Source of the DNA: Nocardioides sp. WS12 | GTDB lineage: Bacteria; Actinomycetota; Actinomycetes; Propionibacteriales; Nocardioidaceae | Length of the DNA: 64,000 nt | Assembly (NCBI RefSeq): GCF_014108865.1 | Contig: NZ_CP053928.1 | Span: 1,054,001-1,118,000 of the forward strand | Reading direction: 5' to 3' | Shown: positions 53,059 to 60,838 of the stretch, piece by piece | Layout: each line of letters begins with the position of its first letter | Numbering within the stretch: position 1 is the stretch's first letter | Translations under genes and position numbers: made by a program | The notes under the pieces: generated by a model | The model's database searches: none | Told to the model about the DNA's origin: nothing | Seen by the model: only the letters and a program-made list of their open reading frames with translations

Positions 53059-53319
53059 TCAGGAGTCGGGTGTGGGGGCCGGCGGCGCGGGTGGAGTGGG
53101 ATCTTCCGGCGGCTTCGCGTCACGCGCCTGCTTGCGGCGCTTGCGCTCCAGATCGCGCAGGAACGACTCGTCGTCGTCCGGGGCCATCGGGCGGCTGGGC
53201 GGCTGCGGCCGCGACGGGTGGCGCTTGGCCGGGGAGGCGCCGGGGCCGCGGTCCTGCATCCAGCGGATCGCCAAATACGTCACGACCGCGAAGATGATGA
53301 CCACCAGCAGGAACTTCAC
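53059..53319 (-). CDS. small membrane-anchored hypothetical protein
   Basis: 86 residues. One N-terminal helix (MKFLLVVIIFAVVTYLAIRW) is followed by a Pro/Arg-rich stretch, a charged DDDESFLRDLERKRRKQARD helix and a Pro-rich end. There is no recognisable catalytic domain. It converges with the SDR and is divergent from the DUF4229 gene (83 bases). It could be an assembly or scaffold protein; function unknown. Confidence 0.72.
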   Translation of the reverse strand: MKFLLVVIIFAVVTYLAIRWMQDRGPGASPAKRHPSRPQPPSRPMAPDDDESFLRDLERKRRKQARDAKPPEDPTPPAPPAPTPDS

Positions 53320-53390
53320 CCCCTCAGCGTAGGCCCGGGCAGGTCATCTCGTTGGCGGATGCCCGTGCCCGGACACGCACGGGCGGCGCC

Positions 53391-53396
53391 TACCCT
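53391..53396 (+). promoter_or_regulatory. predicted -10 element for leaderless DUF4229 transcript
   Basis: TACCCT lies exactly 6 bases before the GTG at 53403. Confidence 0.4.
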
Positions 53397-53402
53397 GTCC
53401 GG

Positions 53403-53663
53403 GTGAAGGAGTTCTGGATCTACACCGGCCTGCGTGCGGCCATGTTCGTCGCCGCGTTCCTTGTCATCTTCGGCGTCTGGTTCCTGGTGGCGGACTCCGT
53501 CAACGTGCTGATCGTCATCATGGCTGCGTTCCTGGTCAGCGGCTTCGCGTCGTACGTCCTGCTCGCGCCGCAGCGCAACGCATTCGCGCACCGGGTCGCC
53601 GGTCGGGCCGACCGGATCGTCGACAAGTTCGACGAGATGAAGGCCAAAGAGGACGAAGACTAG
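53403..53663 (+). CDS. DUF4229-type small membrane protein
   Basis: 86 residues from GTG (VKEFWIYTGLRAAMFVAAFL). Two membrane helices, MFVAAFLVIFGVWFLVA and VLIVIMAAFLVSGFASYVLL, are followed by a charged tail (RVAGRADRIVDKFDEMKAKE). This family is typically found next to menA in actinobacteria; its function is not known. Its stop overlaps the menA stop from the other strand. Confidence 0.83.
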   Translation: MKEFWIYTGLRAAMFVAAFLVIFGVWFLVADSVNVLIVIMAAFLVSGFASYVLLAPQRNAFAHRVAGRADRIVDKFDEMKAKEDED

Positions 53664-54541
53664 GCAACAACCAGGCCGAGTCCGGCGAGGACCGCCCAGC
53701 CGAGTTCGGCGATGCCGGTCTGCTGCAGCACCGGGATCAGGGCCGGTCCGCGGGCGCCGCCCAGCACGATCTTCGTCGCGCGGGCAGCGGGGAGCAGGAA
53801 GCCCAGGCCGAGCAGTGCCCACCAGGTGGTGAGGGCCGCGAGGCCGACGACGGCTGCCGCCGAGGCGAGCACCAGCAGCGCGTAGAACTTGCGGGTGCGG
53901 GCATCGCCCAGGCGTACGGCGAGCGTCATCTTCTCTGCGAGCGTGTCGGTCGGGATGTCGCGCAGGTTGTTGGCCACGAGGATCGCGCAGGCCAGGGCGC
54001 CGACACCGGCACCGGCCACGACGGACGCCCAGCCGATCGTGCCCCAAGACTCGGTCTGCACCCAGGTCGTGCCGACGACGGCCACGAGTCCGAAGAAGAC
54101 GAAGACCATGACCTCGCCGAGGCCGAGGTAGCCGTACGGCTTCGAGCCGCCCGTGTAGAACCAGGCGGCCAGCACGCAGGCCGCACCGAGCGCGACCAGC
54201 CACCACGACGTGGTTGCCGCGATGGCGAGGCCGGCGACACCGGCCACGCCGAAGGCGAGGAAGGCTGCGCGCTTCACGGCTGCTGGGGTCGCCAGCCCGG
54301 AGCCGACCAGGCGCAGCGGACCGACCCGTTCGTCGTCCGTGCCGCGGATGCCGTCGGAGTAGTCGTTGGCGTAGTTGACCGCGACCTGCAGGGCCAGGCT
54401 CACCACGAGGGCGAGCAGCGCCTTCCACCACACCGCGCTGTCGTCGTACACAGCGATGGCGGTGCCGACCAGGACGGGGGCGACGGCTGCGGGCAGGGTC
54501 CGGAGACGGGCGCCGGCGATCCAGTGGGCGGGGGTAGCCAT
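53660..54541 (-). CDS. menA: 1,4-dihydroxy-2-naphthoate polyprenyltransferase
   Basis: 293 residues, about eight membrane helices. The UbiA-family aspartate-rich motif is NYANDYSDGIRGTDD, and the second is NNLRDIPTDTLAEKMTLAV. It attaches the polyprenyl tail to dihydroxynaphthoate to make demethylmenaquinone. It starts 10 bases after the stop of the first MFS gene, so it may also be read from the glutathione operon. menE, menC and menD lie 6 kb away. Confidence 0.94.
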   Translation of the reverse strand: MATPAHWIAGARLRTLPAAVAPVLVGTAIAVYDDSAVWWKALLALVVSLALQVAVNYANDYSDGIRGTDDERVGPLRLVGSGLATPAAVKRAAFLAFGVAGVAGLAIAATTSWWLVALGAACVLAAWFYTGGSKPYGYLGLGEVMVFVFFGLVAVVGTTWVQTESWGTIGWASVVAGAGVGALACAILVANNLRDIPTDTLAEKMTLAVRLGDARTRKFYALLVLASAAAVVGLAALTTWWALLGLGFLLPAARATKIVLGGARGPALIPVLQQTGIAELGWAVLAGLGLVVA

Positions 54542-54551
54542 GATCGGCGAT

Positions 54552-55847
54552 TCAAGCAGGTTCGGGCGCCGGGCGCGGCGCAGGGGTCATGCGCTCGATG
54601 TGGCGTTCGGCTGCGCGGGAGGCCGGATGGATGGCCACGGCAGCCACCAGCACGATCGCCGCGATCACCAGCCAGCCCTGCGCACCCCACTCCATGGCGA
54701 GGAACGTGTACGCCGCCGGCGCCCAGACCGAGCCGATGGTGTGGCCCAGCTGGGAGACGCCCTGGTACTCGCCGCGGCGGTTCGGGTCCGACAACTCGGC
54801 CTGCAGACCCCACTCGCCGGCCGACTGGAACAGCTCGGCACCGGTGACGGTGACGTGGCCGACCCAGACCAGCACGATGGTCACCCAGCCGATCGTGTCG
54901 TGGGTGACCAGGACGATGCCGCAGGACAGCATGAAGAAGACCGCACCACGTCGCTGGGCGCGCAGCGAGTCGGCAACCGTCGTGATGCCGCGGGCGGCCG
55001 CGACCTGCAAGGCCACGGCCATCACGGTGTTGGTGCCGAACAGCCAGGCCAGCAGCACCCGCGGTGCGTCGGTCTCCTCGACCAGCCACAACGGGATCAC
55101 GACGTTGAGCAGGACCTGGTGGGTGGCCAGCACGCCCCCGCAGATCGACATGAACAGGTAGCCACGGTTGCGCAGCGCGCTCTGCTTGTCGCCCGCGTCC
55201 TCGAAGGCGGCTTCGAGGGCCGACTCGGCCGCCTCCTCCGTCGCCGCGTGTACGGCGGCCGGGAGTCGTGACACGAGCACTGCGTTGAGCAGCAACAACC
55301 CGGCGGTGATCAGGGGCACGGCGCGAATCACGTCGTTGCTGTTGGTCGCCAGGGCAATGCCGGCGAGCAGTGCGCCGAAGGTGTAGCCCACGTTGCGGGC
55401 GGCGCGGAAGTAGGCGTTGGAGGAGACGCGTTCCTCGCGCGGGAAGATGTCGAAGCGGTACGCGTTGCGGGCTGCGCGACTCCCGACCTGCACGGCCTCG
55501 AGCAGGATCATCATCGCGATGAAGGTGTAGATGCCGCCGACGGCCAACCACGCGATGTAGAGCAGGGCCTCGATGAGGGACGCGATCGCCCAGACGCGGC
55601 GGGCGCCGTACTTGTCGCTGAGCTTGCCGAGGGGCACCGCCAGGAAGAAGGACACGACGCCGGCGATGGTCAGGCCGAGGCCGACCTGGGCGGGGGAGAG
55701 ATCGACGATCTGGGTGAAGAAGACCGCGCTACCGGTGAGGAAGACACCGTCGCCGAAGGCGGAGAGCACCGACTGTGCGGACAGGCGGCGGACCAGCGGG
55801 GTCGGGCCGGCGAGGCGGGTGATTCGTTCCGAGAGCTGTCTTGACAT
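54552..55847 (-). CDS. MFS transporter (paralogue 1)
   Basis: 431 residues, twelve membrane helices. The loop-2 motif GKLSDKYGARRVW is present. It shares long near-identical blocks with the transporter at 59493–60800 (for example VVIPLWLVEETDAPRVLLAW and VGHVTVTGAEL), so they are paralogues. I use ATG 55847; a TTG one codon earlier is possible. It is 10 bases after the gamma-glutamyl hydrolase-like gene, last in the glutathione operon. Likely exports a conjugate or drug. Confidence 0.87.
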   Translation of the reverse strand: MSRQLSERITRLAGPTPLVRRLSAQSVLSAFGDGVFLTGSAVFFTQIVDLSPAQVGLGLTIAGVVSFFLAVPLGKLSDKYGARRVWAIASLIEALLYIAWLAVGGIYTFIAMMILLEAVQVGSRAARNAYRFDIFPREERVSSNAYFRAARNVGYTFGALLAGIALATNSNDVIRAVPLITAGLLLLNAVLVSRLPAAVHAATEEAAESALEAAFEDAGDKQSALRNRGYLFMSICGGVLATHQVLLNVVIPLWLVEETDAPRVLLAWLFGTNTVMAVALQVAAARGITTVADSLRAQRRGAVFFMLSCGIVLVTHDTIGWVTIVLVWVGHVTVTGAELFQSAGEWGLQAELSDPNRRGEYQGVSQLGHTIGSVWAPAAYTFLAMEWGAQGWLVIAAIVLVAAVAIHPASRAAERHIERMTPAPRPAPEPA

Positions 55848-55857
55848 CAAGACGATT

Positions 55858-56580
55858 TTACGACGGCACCGGTGTTCGTGTCGAACGTTTTTCTGCTGTC
55901 GCGACCAACCACCCGAAGATTGCCGGGCCGGTCGGGTCGTGCGGCCATTCGTTCCAGGACATCTCGGGATGCCACTGGACGCCGAGCACGGGCCAGCCCG
56001 GGATCCGTGGCTCGACGGCCTCGATCACCCCGTCGCCCGCCCAGGCCGTGGGGACCCACGTCGGTCCGGGATCCTCCACTGCCTGGTGGTGCAGCGCACT
56101 GGTCGTTGCGGCGGCGCCGATCAGGGTGCCCACGATCGAACCGGGTGCGGTCGTGACAGCGTGCCCCGCCGCGGGATGCTGGTGGTCCACGTCGGTACGC
56201 AGAGTGCCGCCGAACGCCACGACGAGCACCTGCAGGCCACGGCACGCACCCAGCACGGGGACCCCGGCCGCGGCCGCTGCCCGGACCAGCTCGATCTCGT
56301 CGTCGTCGCGGGCGGGATCCACGTCGATCGCCGACCCGGGCCGGCCTCCGTAGCGAGCGGGGTCGATGTCCCCGCCGCCGGTGAGCACCAGTCCGTCGAG
56401 CACGTCCAGCAGTTCGACGCCCGCGCCGGGCGGGACGATCACCGGCAGCCCTCCGCTCGCCCGGACCGCCGTCGCGTACGTCCGGGGGGCGCCGTGCACC
56501 GGGAGGGTGCCGAAGGGCCGCGGGACGTCGTACCCGTGACCGGCGATGCCGATCAGTGGTCGCTTCCGGTGTTCCTTCAT
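55858..56580 (-). CDS. class I glutamine amidotransferase-like gamma-glutamyl hydrolase (PuuD/peptidase C26 type)
   Basis: 240 residues. Nucleophile Cys113 in VLGACRGLQVL, and the catalytic His204 and Glu206 in GVQWHPEM, form the triad. VLTGGGDIDPARYG is the C26 signature that contacts the gamma-glutamyl group. Family members split gamma-glutamyl amides such as gamma-Glu-GABA. In this operon, cleavage of glutathione or its conjugates is the likely role. It starts 4 bases after the MAPEG stop. Confidence 0.87.
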   Translation of the reverse strand: MKEHRKRPLIGIAGHGYDVPRPFGTLPVHGAPRTYATAVRASGGLPVIVPPGAGVELLDVLDGLVLTGGGDIDPARYGGRPGSAIDVDPARDDDEIELVRAAAAAGVPVLGACRGLQVLVVAFGGTLRTDVDHQHPAAGHAVTTAPGSIVGTLIGAAATTSALHHQAVEDPGPTWVPTAWAGDGVIEAVEPRIPGWPVLGVQWHPEMSWNEWPHDPTGPAIFGWLVATAEKRSTRTPVPS

Positions 56581-56584
56581 GAGG

Positions 56585-56980
56585 TCACATCGCGACCAGC
56601 GCCGTCACCCCGAGGGCGACGCCGGCCAGGTAGGTGAACAGCGCGCCCGAGTCGCGGACGGGGCCGTGGGCCGCGAGGGTCGTGGCGCGGAGCATGCCGT
56701 AGGCGTGGGTGAAGCGCGCTGCGGCCGCGGCGATCGCCAGCGCGTCGAGCCACCACCCGTCGGTCAGCGTCGAGCAGACGACGAGCAGGACGACGAGGGT
56801 CGGCACGTACTCCGCCGCGTTGCCGTGCGCGCGCTGCGCGATCAGCAGGCGGTCGGCGGGATCGGTCGGCATCTGTGGGCCCTTGTCGCCGCGGATTGCC
56901 CGGTGGCGGGTGACGTTGGCGCCGAGGAGGAACAGCAGGATGCCCATCAGGGCGATGCAGGTGATCACGATCGTGCTCAT
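56585..56980 (-). CDS. MAPEG-domain membrane protein
   Basis: 131 residues with four membrane helices (IVITCIALMGILLFLLGANV; EYVPTLVVLLVVCSTLTD; LAIAAAAARFTHAYGML; GALFTYLAGVALGVTALVAM). The signature RLLIAQRAHGNAAEYVP matches the conserved R-X-X-R-A-H-X-N-X-X-E core of MAPEG proteins, where Arg and Glu bind glutathione. Eukaryotic members conjugate or isomerise with glutathione. ATGA overlap with gshB ties it to thiol synthesis. Bacterial MAPEG function is often unproven, but here the context is direct. Confidence 0.86.
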   Translation of the reverse strand: MSTIVITCIALMGILLFLLGANVTRHRAIRGDKGPQMPTDPADRLLIAQRAHGNAAEYVPTLVVLLVVCSTLTDGWWLDALAIAAAAARFTHAYGMLRATTLAAHGPVRDSGALFTYLAGVALGVTALVAM

Positions 56981-57975
56981 GAGGAGGCCATCTCTTTCAG
57001 GGTTGCCGGGGTGGTGGGGTTGGGTGCGAGGTCGAGCAGTCGGCGCACGATCGCGCCGGACAGGTCGGTCCCGAGCAGGGCGTCGGTCTTGGCCATCCCG
57101 CCGGGGCAGGTGACATTGACCTCGATCAGGCGGCCGTCGATGACGTCGAGTCCTGCGAGGGCGATGCCGTGCTGGCGGAGCAGGGGAGCCAGGGAGTCCG
57201 CGATGCGGCGGTCCGCGTCGTCGATCTCGGCCGACGCGCTGGGCGCGCCGATCCGGAAGTCGCCGTCGTCGGGGCGGCGCAACACCGCGCCGACGATCTC
57301 CCCGTCGAGCACGAACAGGCGCTTGTTGCCGGCCTCCACGCGAGCGAGGTACTCCTGCACGATCACGTGCCGGGTCCCTCCCGCAGTCGCCGACTCCGCG
57401 AGCGCCCGGGCGGACGCGTCGTCCTGCAGCAGCCACACGTCGGTTCCGGCGAACCCGTCGACGGGCTTGATGACCGCCGCTCCGTGATCGGTCACGAACC
57501 GCTGGATCTCCGCGACCCGAGCGGTGACCAGCGTGGTCGGACACAGTTCGGGGAAGTGCAGGGCAACGGCCTTCTCGTGCAGCGCGCGCACGCCCTCGGG
57601 CCGGTTGGTGACGCGGGTGCCGGCCGCCTCGACGAGGTCGAGGAGGTACGTCGTGTGGAGGTACCGCGCATCGACGGGTGGATCGATCCGCAGCAGCACC
57701 AGGTCCATCTCGGCAGCGACGTCGAAGTGCGTTCGCTCGATGACACGGAACCAGTCGCGCTCCACGAGCCAGCGGTGGTCGTTGCCCCGTTTCCGTGGGG
57801 CGAGGACGACGCGCGCGGCCAGGGTCCGGACCCGGCCGTCGACGACCGACAGGTCCGCGGGAGTGCTGACCCAGACCGGGACGTCCAGGCGCTGGAGGGC
57901 TGCGACCAGGCCGACCGTCGCGTCGATGGTGGGGTCGATGCCGGCCACCGGGTCGGTGACCACGAGGACGTTCAT
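56977..57975 (-). CDS. gshB: glutathione synthetase-like ATP-grasp ligase
   Basis: 332 residues. The prokaryotic GshB signature MDLVLLRIDPPVDARYLHTT is near residues 90–110. RVTNRPEGVRALHEKAVALH follows, then the ATP-grasp lysine segment AAVIKPVDGFAGTDVWLL, QEYLARVEAGNKRLFVLDG and the metal-binding LIEVNVTCPGGMA. It would add glycine to gamma-glutamylcysteine. The gene overlaps gshA by 4 bases. Acceptor specificity (Gly or another amine) cannot be read from sequence. Confidence 0.87.
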   Translation of the reverse strand: MNVLVVTDPVAGIDPTIDATVGLVAALQRLDVPVWVSTPADLSVVDGRVRTLAARVVLAPRKRGNDHRWLVERDWFRVIERTHFDVAAEMDLVLLRIDPPVDARYLHTTYLLDLVEAAGTRVTNRPEGVRALHEKAVALHFPELCPTTLVTARVAEIQRFVTDHGAAVIKPVDGFAGTDVWLLQDDASARALAESATAGGTRHVIVQEYLARVEAGNKRLFVLDGEIVGAVLRRPDDGDFRIGAPSASAEIDDADRRIADSLAPLLRQHGIALAGLDVIDGRLIEVNVTCPGGMAKTDALLGTDLSGAIVRRLLDLAPNPTTPATLKEMASS

Positions 57976-58949
57976 GCCGCCACCTCCAGGGTGCGGGTTG
58001 AGCCGGTGAGCAGCGCCAGGCCGCGTTCCACGTCGCCGGTCCCGGCGGCCGCAGCCGCCCAGTGCTCGGCGAGCCGGGACTGTTCGCCCGCCAGGGAGGC
58101 GAGGGCCGAACGGCGGCGCTCGTCGTCGTACAACAGGCCGGCGAGGCCCTCGGCCAGATCACCGACGTGCTCGGTCGGCTGGCCGTCCGGGAACCGGACC
58201 TCCAGGTAGCTGCCCCGCGGCCGCACGGGCGGGAAGAGCGTGGACAGATGGGCCTCGATGCCTTCGCCGAGGAAGTCCGTGGCGCCGGCCGCGAAGGAGG
58301 AGTACGCCGCCACCGGGTCGCCGTGCAGGAGTCGGTCGTCGAATGCAGTCCGGTCGGGGTCGGCGGCCAGCCAGGTGGTGAGCCGGCCGGTCGGGCCGGT
58401 GCTGTGTGCGGTCGCGGCGGCCAGGAACGGACCGGCGAGGAGCAGGAGTCGCCACTGCTCGAGGCCCGCGCGGCCCGGCCACCAGTCGAGGCACACCTGG
58501 GTCGAAGTGGTGTGGCGCATCATCCGGCGGCCGGCGGGGCCGATCGTGTCGAAGTGGCGTTCCATGGCGTCGTACCGCGGGGAACGCAGGAACCTGGGGG
58601 TGGTGGGCTCGGATGTCCGCACCGGCTGGGCGTACAGGACGATCCCGGCGCCGAGCAGGTCTGCCGCGAGCGCCCGCGTCACCTCGGCGAGGTGCTCGGC
58701 GGCGACCCTCGCGGAGGGCGAGACGGGGAGGCTGAGCTCGACCTGGCCGCCGGGCTCGAAACTCACCCAGGGGGCGTAGGGCCGACCGGCGACGGCGTCC
58801 CGGACCCGCGTCGGGTGGACGCTGCTGCCGTTGAAGAAGTCGACGGCGAAGAACTCCTGCTCGATGGCGGCGCGGACGGTGCGGGTGCCGCTGGAGCGCA
58901 GCGGGCGGAAGAGCCGGGCGACCTGGGAGCGGATCGTTGGTGCATTCAT
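57972..58949 (-). CDS. gshA: glutamate-cysteine ligase, GCS2/EgtA type
   Basis: 325 residues from ATG MNAPTIRSQVARL with a strong AGGAG site. The GCS2 motifs are AIEQEFFAVDF (metal-binding glutamates), MMRHTTSTQVCLDWW and PRGSYLEVRFPD. It is shorter than typical EgtA (about 430). EgtA serves ergothioneine synthesis in mycobacteria, but no egtB, C, D or E gene is nearby, and gshB overlaps it, so glutathione is the better reading. It is first in the operon, divergent from marR. Confidence 0.84.
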   Translation of the reverse strand: MNAPTIRSQVARLFRPLRSSGTRTVRAAIEQEFFAVDFFNGSSVHPTRVRDAVAGRPYAPWVSFEPGGQVELSLPVSPSARVAAEHLAEVTRALAADLLGAGIVLYAQPVRTSEPTTPRFLRSPRYDAMERHFDTIGPAGRRMMRHTTSTQVCLDWWPGRAGLEQWRLLLLAGPFLAAATAHSTGPTGRLTTWLAADPDRTAFDDRLLHGDPVAAYSSFAAGATDFLGEGIEAHLSTLFPPVRPRGSYLEVRFPDGQPTEHVGDLAEGLAGLLYDDERRRSALASLAGEQSRLAEHWAAAAAGTGDVERGLALLTGSTRTLEVAA

Positions 58950-58967
58950 GGCAACTCCTGATAAAGT

Positions 58968-59006
58968 AAGGCGACCTGTCAAATAATGGAAGGTAGCCTG
59001 TCAAAT
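58968..59006. promoter_or_regulatory. tandem MarR operator candidates in the marR–gshA promoter
   Basis: AAGGCGACCTGTCAAAT (58968–58984) and AAGGTAGCCTGTCAAAT (58990–59006) are direct repeats, 15 of 17 bases identical, 22 bp apart, each with an AGG-N3-CCT palindrome. The first lies between a possible gshA -35 (TTCCAT) and -10 (TACTTT). The second covers TAGCCT, 5 bases before the marR ATG, and the ATG itself. Confidence 0.65.
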
Positions 59007-59496
59007 GTCAAGCGAGTTGGTCCGCCCGGATTTCGAGCCCTTCATCGCGCTCGCCGAGAAGGCGGCGCGGGCGCTGCGCGACGACATGCTGGCCAACGGC
59101 CACCGTGCGGGCTACACGGAGCTCGCGCCGTCGCACAACGCGGTCTTCGCGACGCTTCCCTCGGAAGGGGCAAGGGCGGCCGACATGGCGGCGCGCAACG
59201 GCATCACCCGCCAGTCGATGGGTGAGGCGATCCGCGACATGGTCAAGCTCGGGATCCTCGAGATGGTCGAGGACCCGTCGGACCGACGGGCGAAGCTCGT
59301 TCGCTACACCGACTACGGCGCCAAGGTCGCGCAGGAAGGCTTCAACCACATCATGGCGCTGGAACGAGCCTTTGCCGACGAGTTCGGCGAGGCCGAGCTG
59401 GAGATCACCCGCACGGTGCTGCGCCGGGTCCGCGAACTGCTCGCCCCGAACACACCGGAGCAGCCGGTGCCACTGGCCGTCCGCCCCGGACTCTAG
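59005..59496 (+). CDS. MarR-family transcriptional regulator
   Basis: 163 residues. A winged helix (residues about 43–105) shows THNAV-type opening (LAPSHNAVFATLP), recognition helix TRQSMGEAIRDMVKLGIL and wing EDPSDRRAKLVRYTDYG, the standard MarR pattern. It has no cysteine, so it must sense a ligand or stay constitutive rather than use thiol switching. It is divergent from the gsh operon; the tandem repeats in the gap are its likely site. It probably represses both directions. Confidence 0.9.
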   Translation: MSSELVRPDFEPFIALAEKAARALRDDMLANGHRAGYTELAPSHNAVFATLPSEGARAADMAARNGITRQSMGEAIRDMVKLGILEMVEDPSDRRAKLVRYTDYGAKVAQEGFNHIMALERAFADEFGEAELEITRTVLRRVRELLAPNTPEQPVPLAVRPGL

Positions 59497-60800
59497 GCCG
59501 TGGCGACGGGCTCCACTTCCTCCTGCTCCTCCGGGAAGTTCCGCTGGGCGAAGCCCTGAGCGATGCGGACCGACGGGCCGATGCAGATCGTCGCGACCAC
59601 GATGATGCCGCCGATGACCAGCCAGCCCTCGGCGCCCCACGAGAGCGCCAGGAACGTGTAGAGCGCCGGCGCCCAGCGGGAGCCGAGAGCACCGAACACG
59701 TCGTTCACGCCCTGGTACTCGCCGCGCCGCTTCGGGTCCATCAGCTCAGCCTGGAAGGACCAACTCGCGCCGGAGACGGCCAGTTCGGCGCCGGTCACCG
59801 TGACGTGCCCGAGCCACACCAGCAAGACAGTGATCAGGCCGACCGTCGAGTGGGTGGCCATCGTGATCACGCACGAGATCACGAAGAAACCCGAGCTGAT
59901 CCACGTGTATCGCAGCGCGTCATCCAGCGTCCGTACACCCTTGGACGTGTACGCCGGCAGGAAGATGCAGAGCACCGTGTTGGTGCCGAACAGCCAGGCC
60001 AGCAGCACGTGGGGTGCGTCGGTGGCCTCGACCAGCCACAGCGGAATCACGACGTGGAGCAGCACCTGGTTGGTCCAGAGGGTGCCGAGGAAGAAGGACA
60101 CCAGGATCCAGCCCCAGTTGCGCATGGGCCCGGGGCCGACCGGTTTCACCCGTTGCTCGCCGCTGGCGACGCGCAGGTCATGGGGCGCGGCGGGGAGTCG
60201 GCTGATCCAGAAAGCGTTCGCGAGCAGCAACGCCGCCGTGAACAGTGGCGTCCAGCGGATCACCGTCAGGTTGTCGAAGGCCAGCGCGATGCCGCCGATG
60301 ATCGCGCCGAGGGTGAAGCCCACGTTGAGCGCGGAGTACATGTACGCCTGGGTCTCCACCCGTTCCTTGGGTGGCAGGACGTCCAGGACGTAGGCGTGGT
60401 GGGACGAATGGCCCGCGGACTCGAACACGGCGAAGGTGATCGCCAGGGCGACGTACTCCCAGAAGGAACCGACGAACGGGAGCACGCAGAAGCACGCCAC
60501 CCGGAACACGGTCGAGATCACCCACACCCGCTTGGGGCCGAACCTGTCGACGACCCGCCCGGCCGGATATGCGAACAGGAACTCCGCAATGCCCGCGATG
60601 GTGATCGCGATGCCGACCTTGCCCGCCGACATGCCGACCACCTGGGTCAGGAAGACAGCGCTTCCCGTGACGAACGCACCGTCGCCGGTGGAGAACAGCA
60701 TCGACTGGACAGCGAGGCGGCGCGACAGGGGAGTGGGCGGGATCAGGCGACGGAAGACGCCCGACGTGCCCGATCCTGTGTCCGAGACAGGGGTGCTCAT
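59493..60800 (-). CDS. MFS transporter (paralogue 2)
   Basis: 435 residues, twelve membrane helices, loop motif GRVVDRFGPKRVW. It aligns along its length with the transporter at 54552 (VVIPLWLVEATDAPHVLLAW; VGHVTVTGAEL; DPKRRGEYQGV). The two flank the glutathione module. Its stop overlaps that of marR from the opposite strand. The substrate is unknown; efflux of toxic compounds or conjugates is a guess from context. It is divergent from menE by 38 bases. Confidence 0.86.
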   Translation of the reverse strand: MSTPVSDTGSGTSGVFRRLIPPTPLSRRLAVQSMLFSTGDGAFVTGSAVFLTQVVGMSAGKVGIAITIAGIAEFLFAYPAGRVVDRFGPKRVWVISTVFRVACFCVLPFVGSFWEYVALAITFAVFESAGHSSHHAYVLDVLPPKERVETQAYMYSALNVGFTLGAIIGGIALAFDNLTVIRWTPLFTAALLLANAFWISRLPAAPHDLRVASGEQRVKPVGPGPMRNWGWILVSFFLGTLWTNQVLLHVVIPLWLVEATDAPHVLLAWLFGTNTVLCIFLPAYTSKGVRTLDDALRYTWISSGFFVISCVITMATHSTVGLITVLLVWLGHVTVTGAELAVSGASWSFQAELMDPKRRGEYQGVNDVFGALGSRWAPALYTFLALSWGAEGWLVIGGIIVVATICIGPSVRIAQGFAQRNFPEEQEEVEPVATA

Positions 60801-60825
60801 CGCCGCCCATCCTCGCCCCTCCCGC

Positions 60826-60831
60826 TAGCGT
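60826..60831 (+). promoter_or_regulatory. predicted -10 element for leaderless menE-menC-menD transcript
   Basis: TAGCGT lies 7 bases before the GTG start of menE. Confidence 0.4.
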
Positions 60832-60838
60832 CTGTCAG

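Noticed and set aside
56585..58162. 525-codon minus-strand frame ending in the MAPEG protein
   Set aside because: Only the last 131 codons are real; the rest is the wrong frame of gshB and gshA. The ATG at 56980 overlaps the gshB stop.
57972..58949. Ergothioneine synthesis gene egtA
   Set aside because: No egtB, egtC, egtD or egtE nearby; the gene overlaps a glutathione synthetase-like gene and is shorter than typical EgtA.
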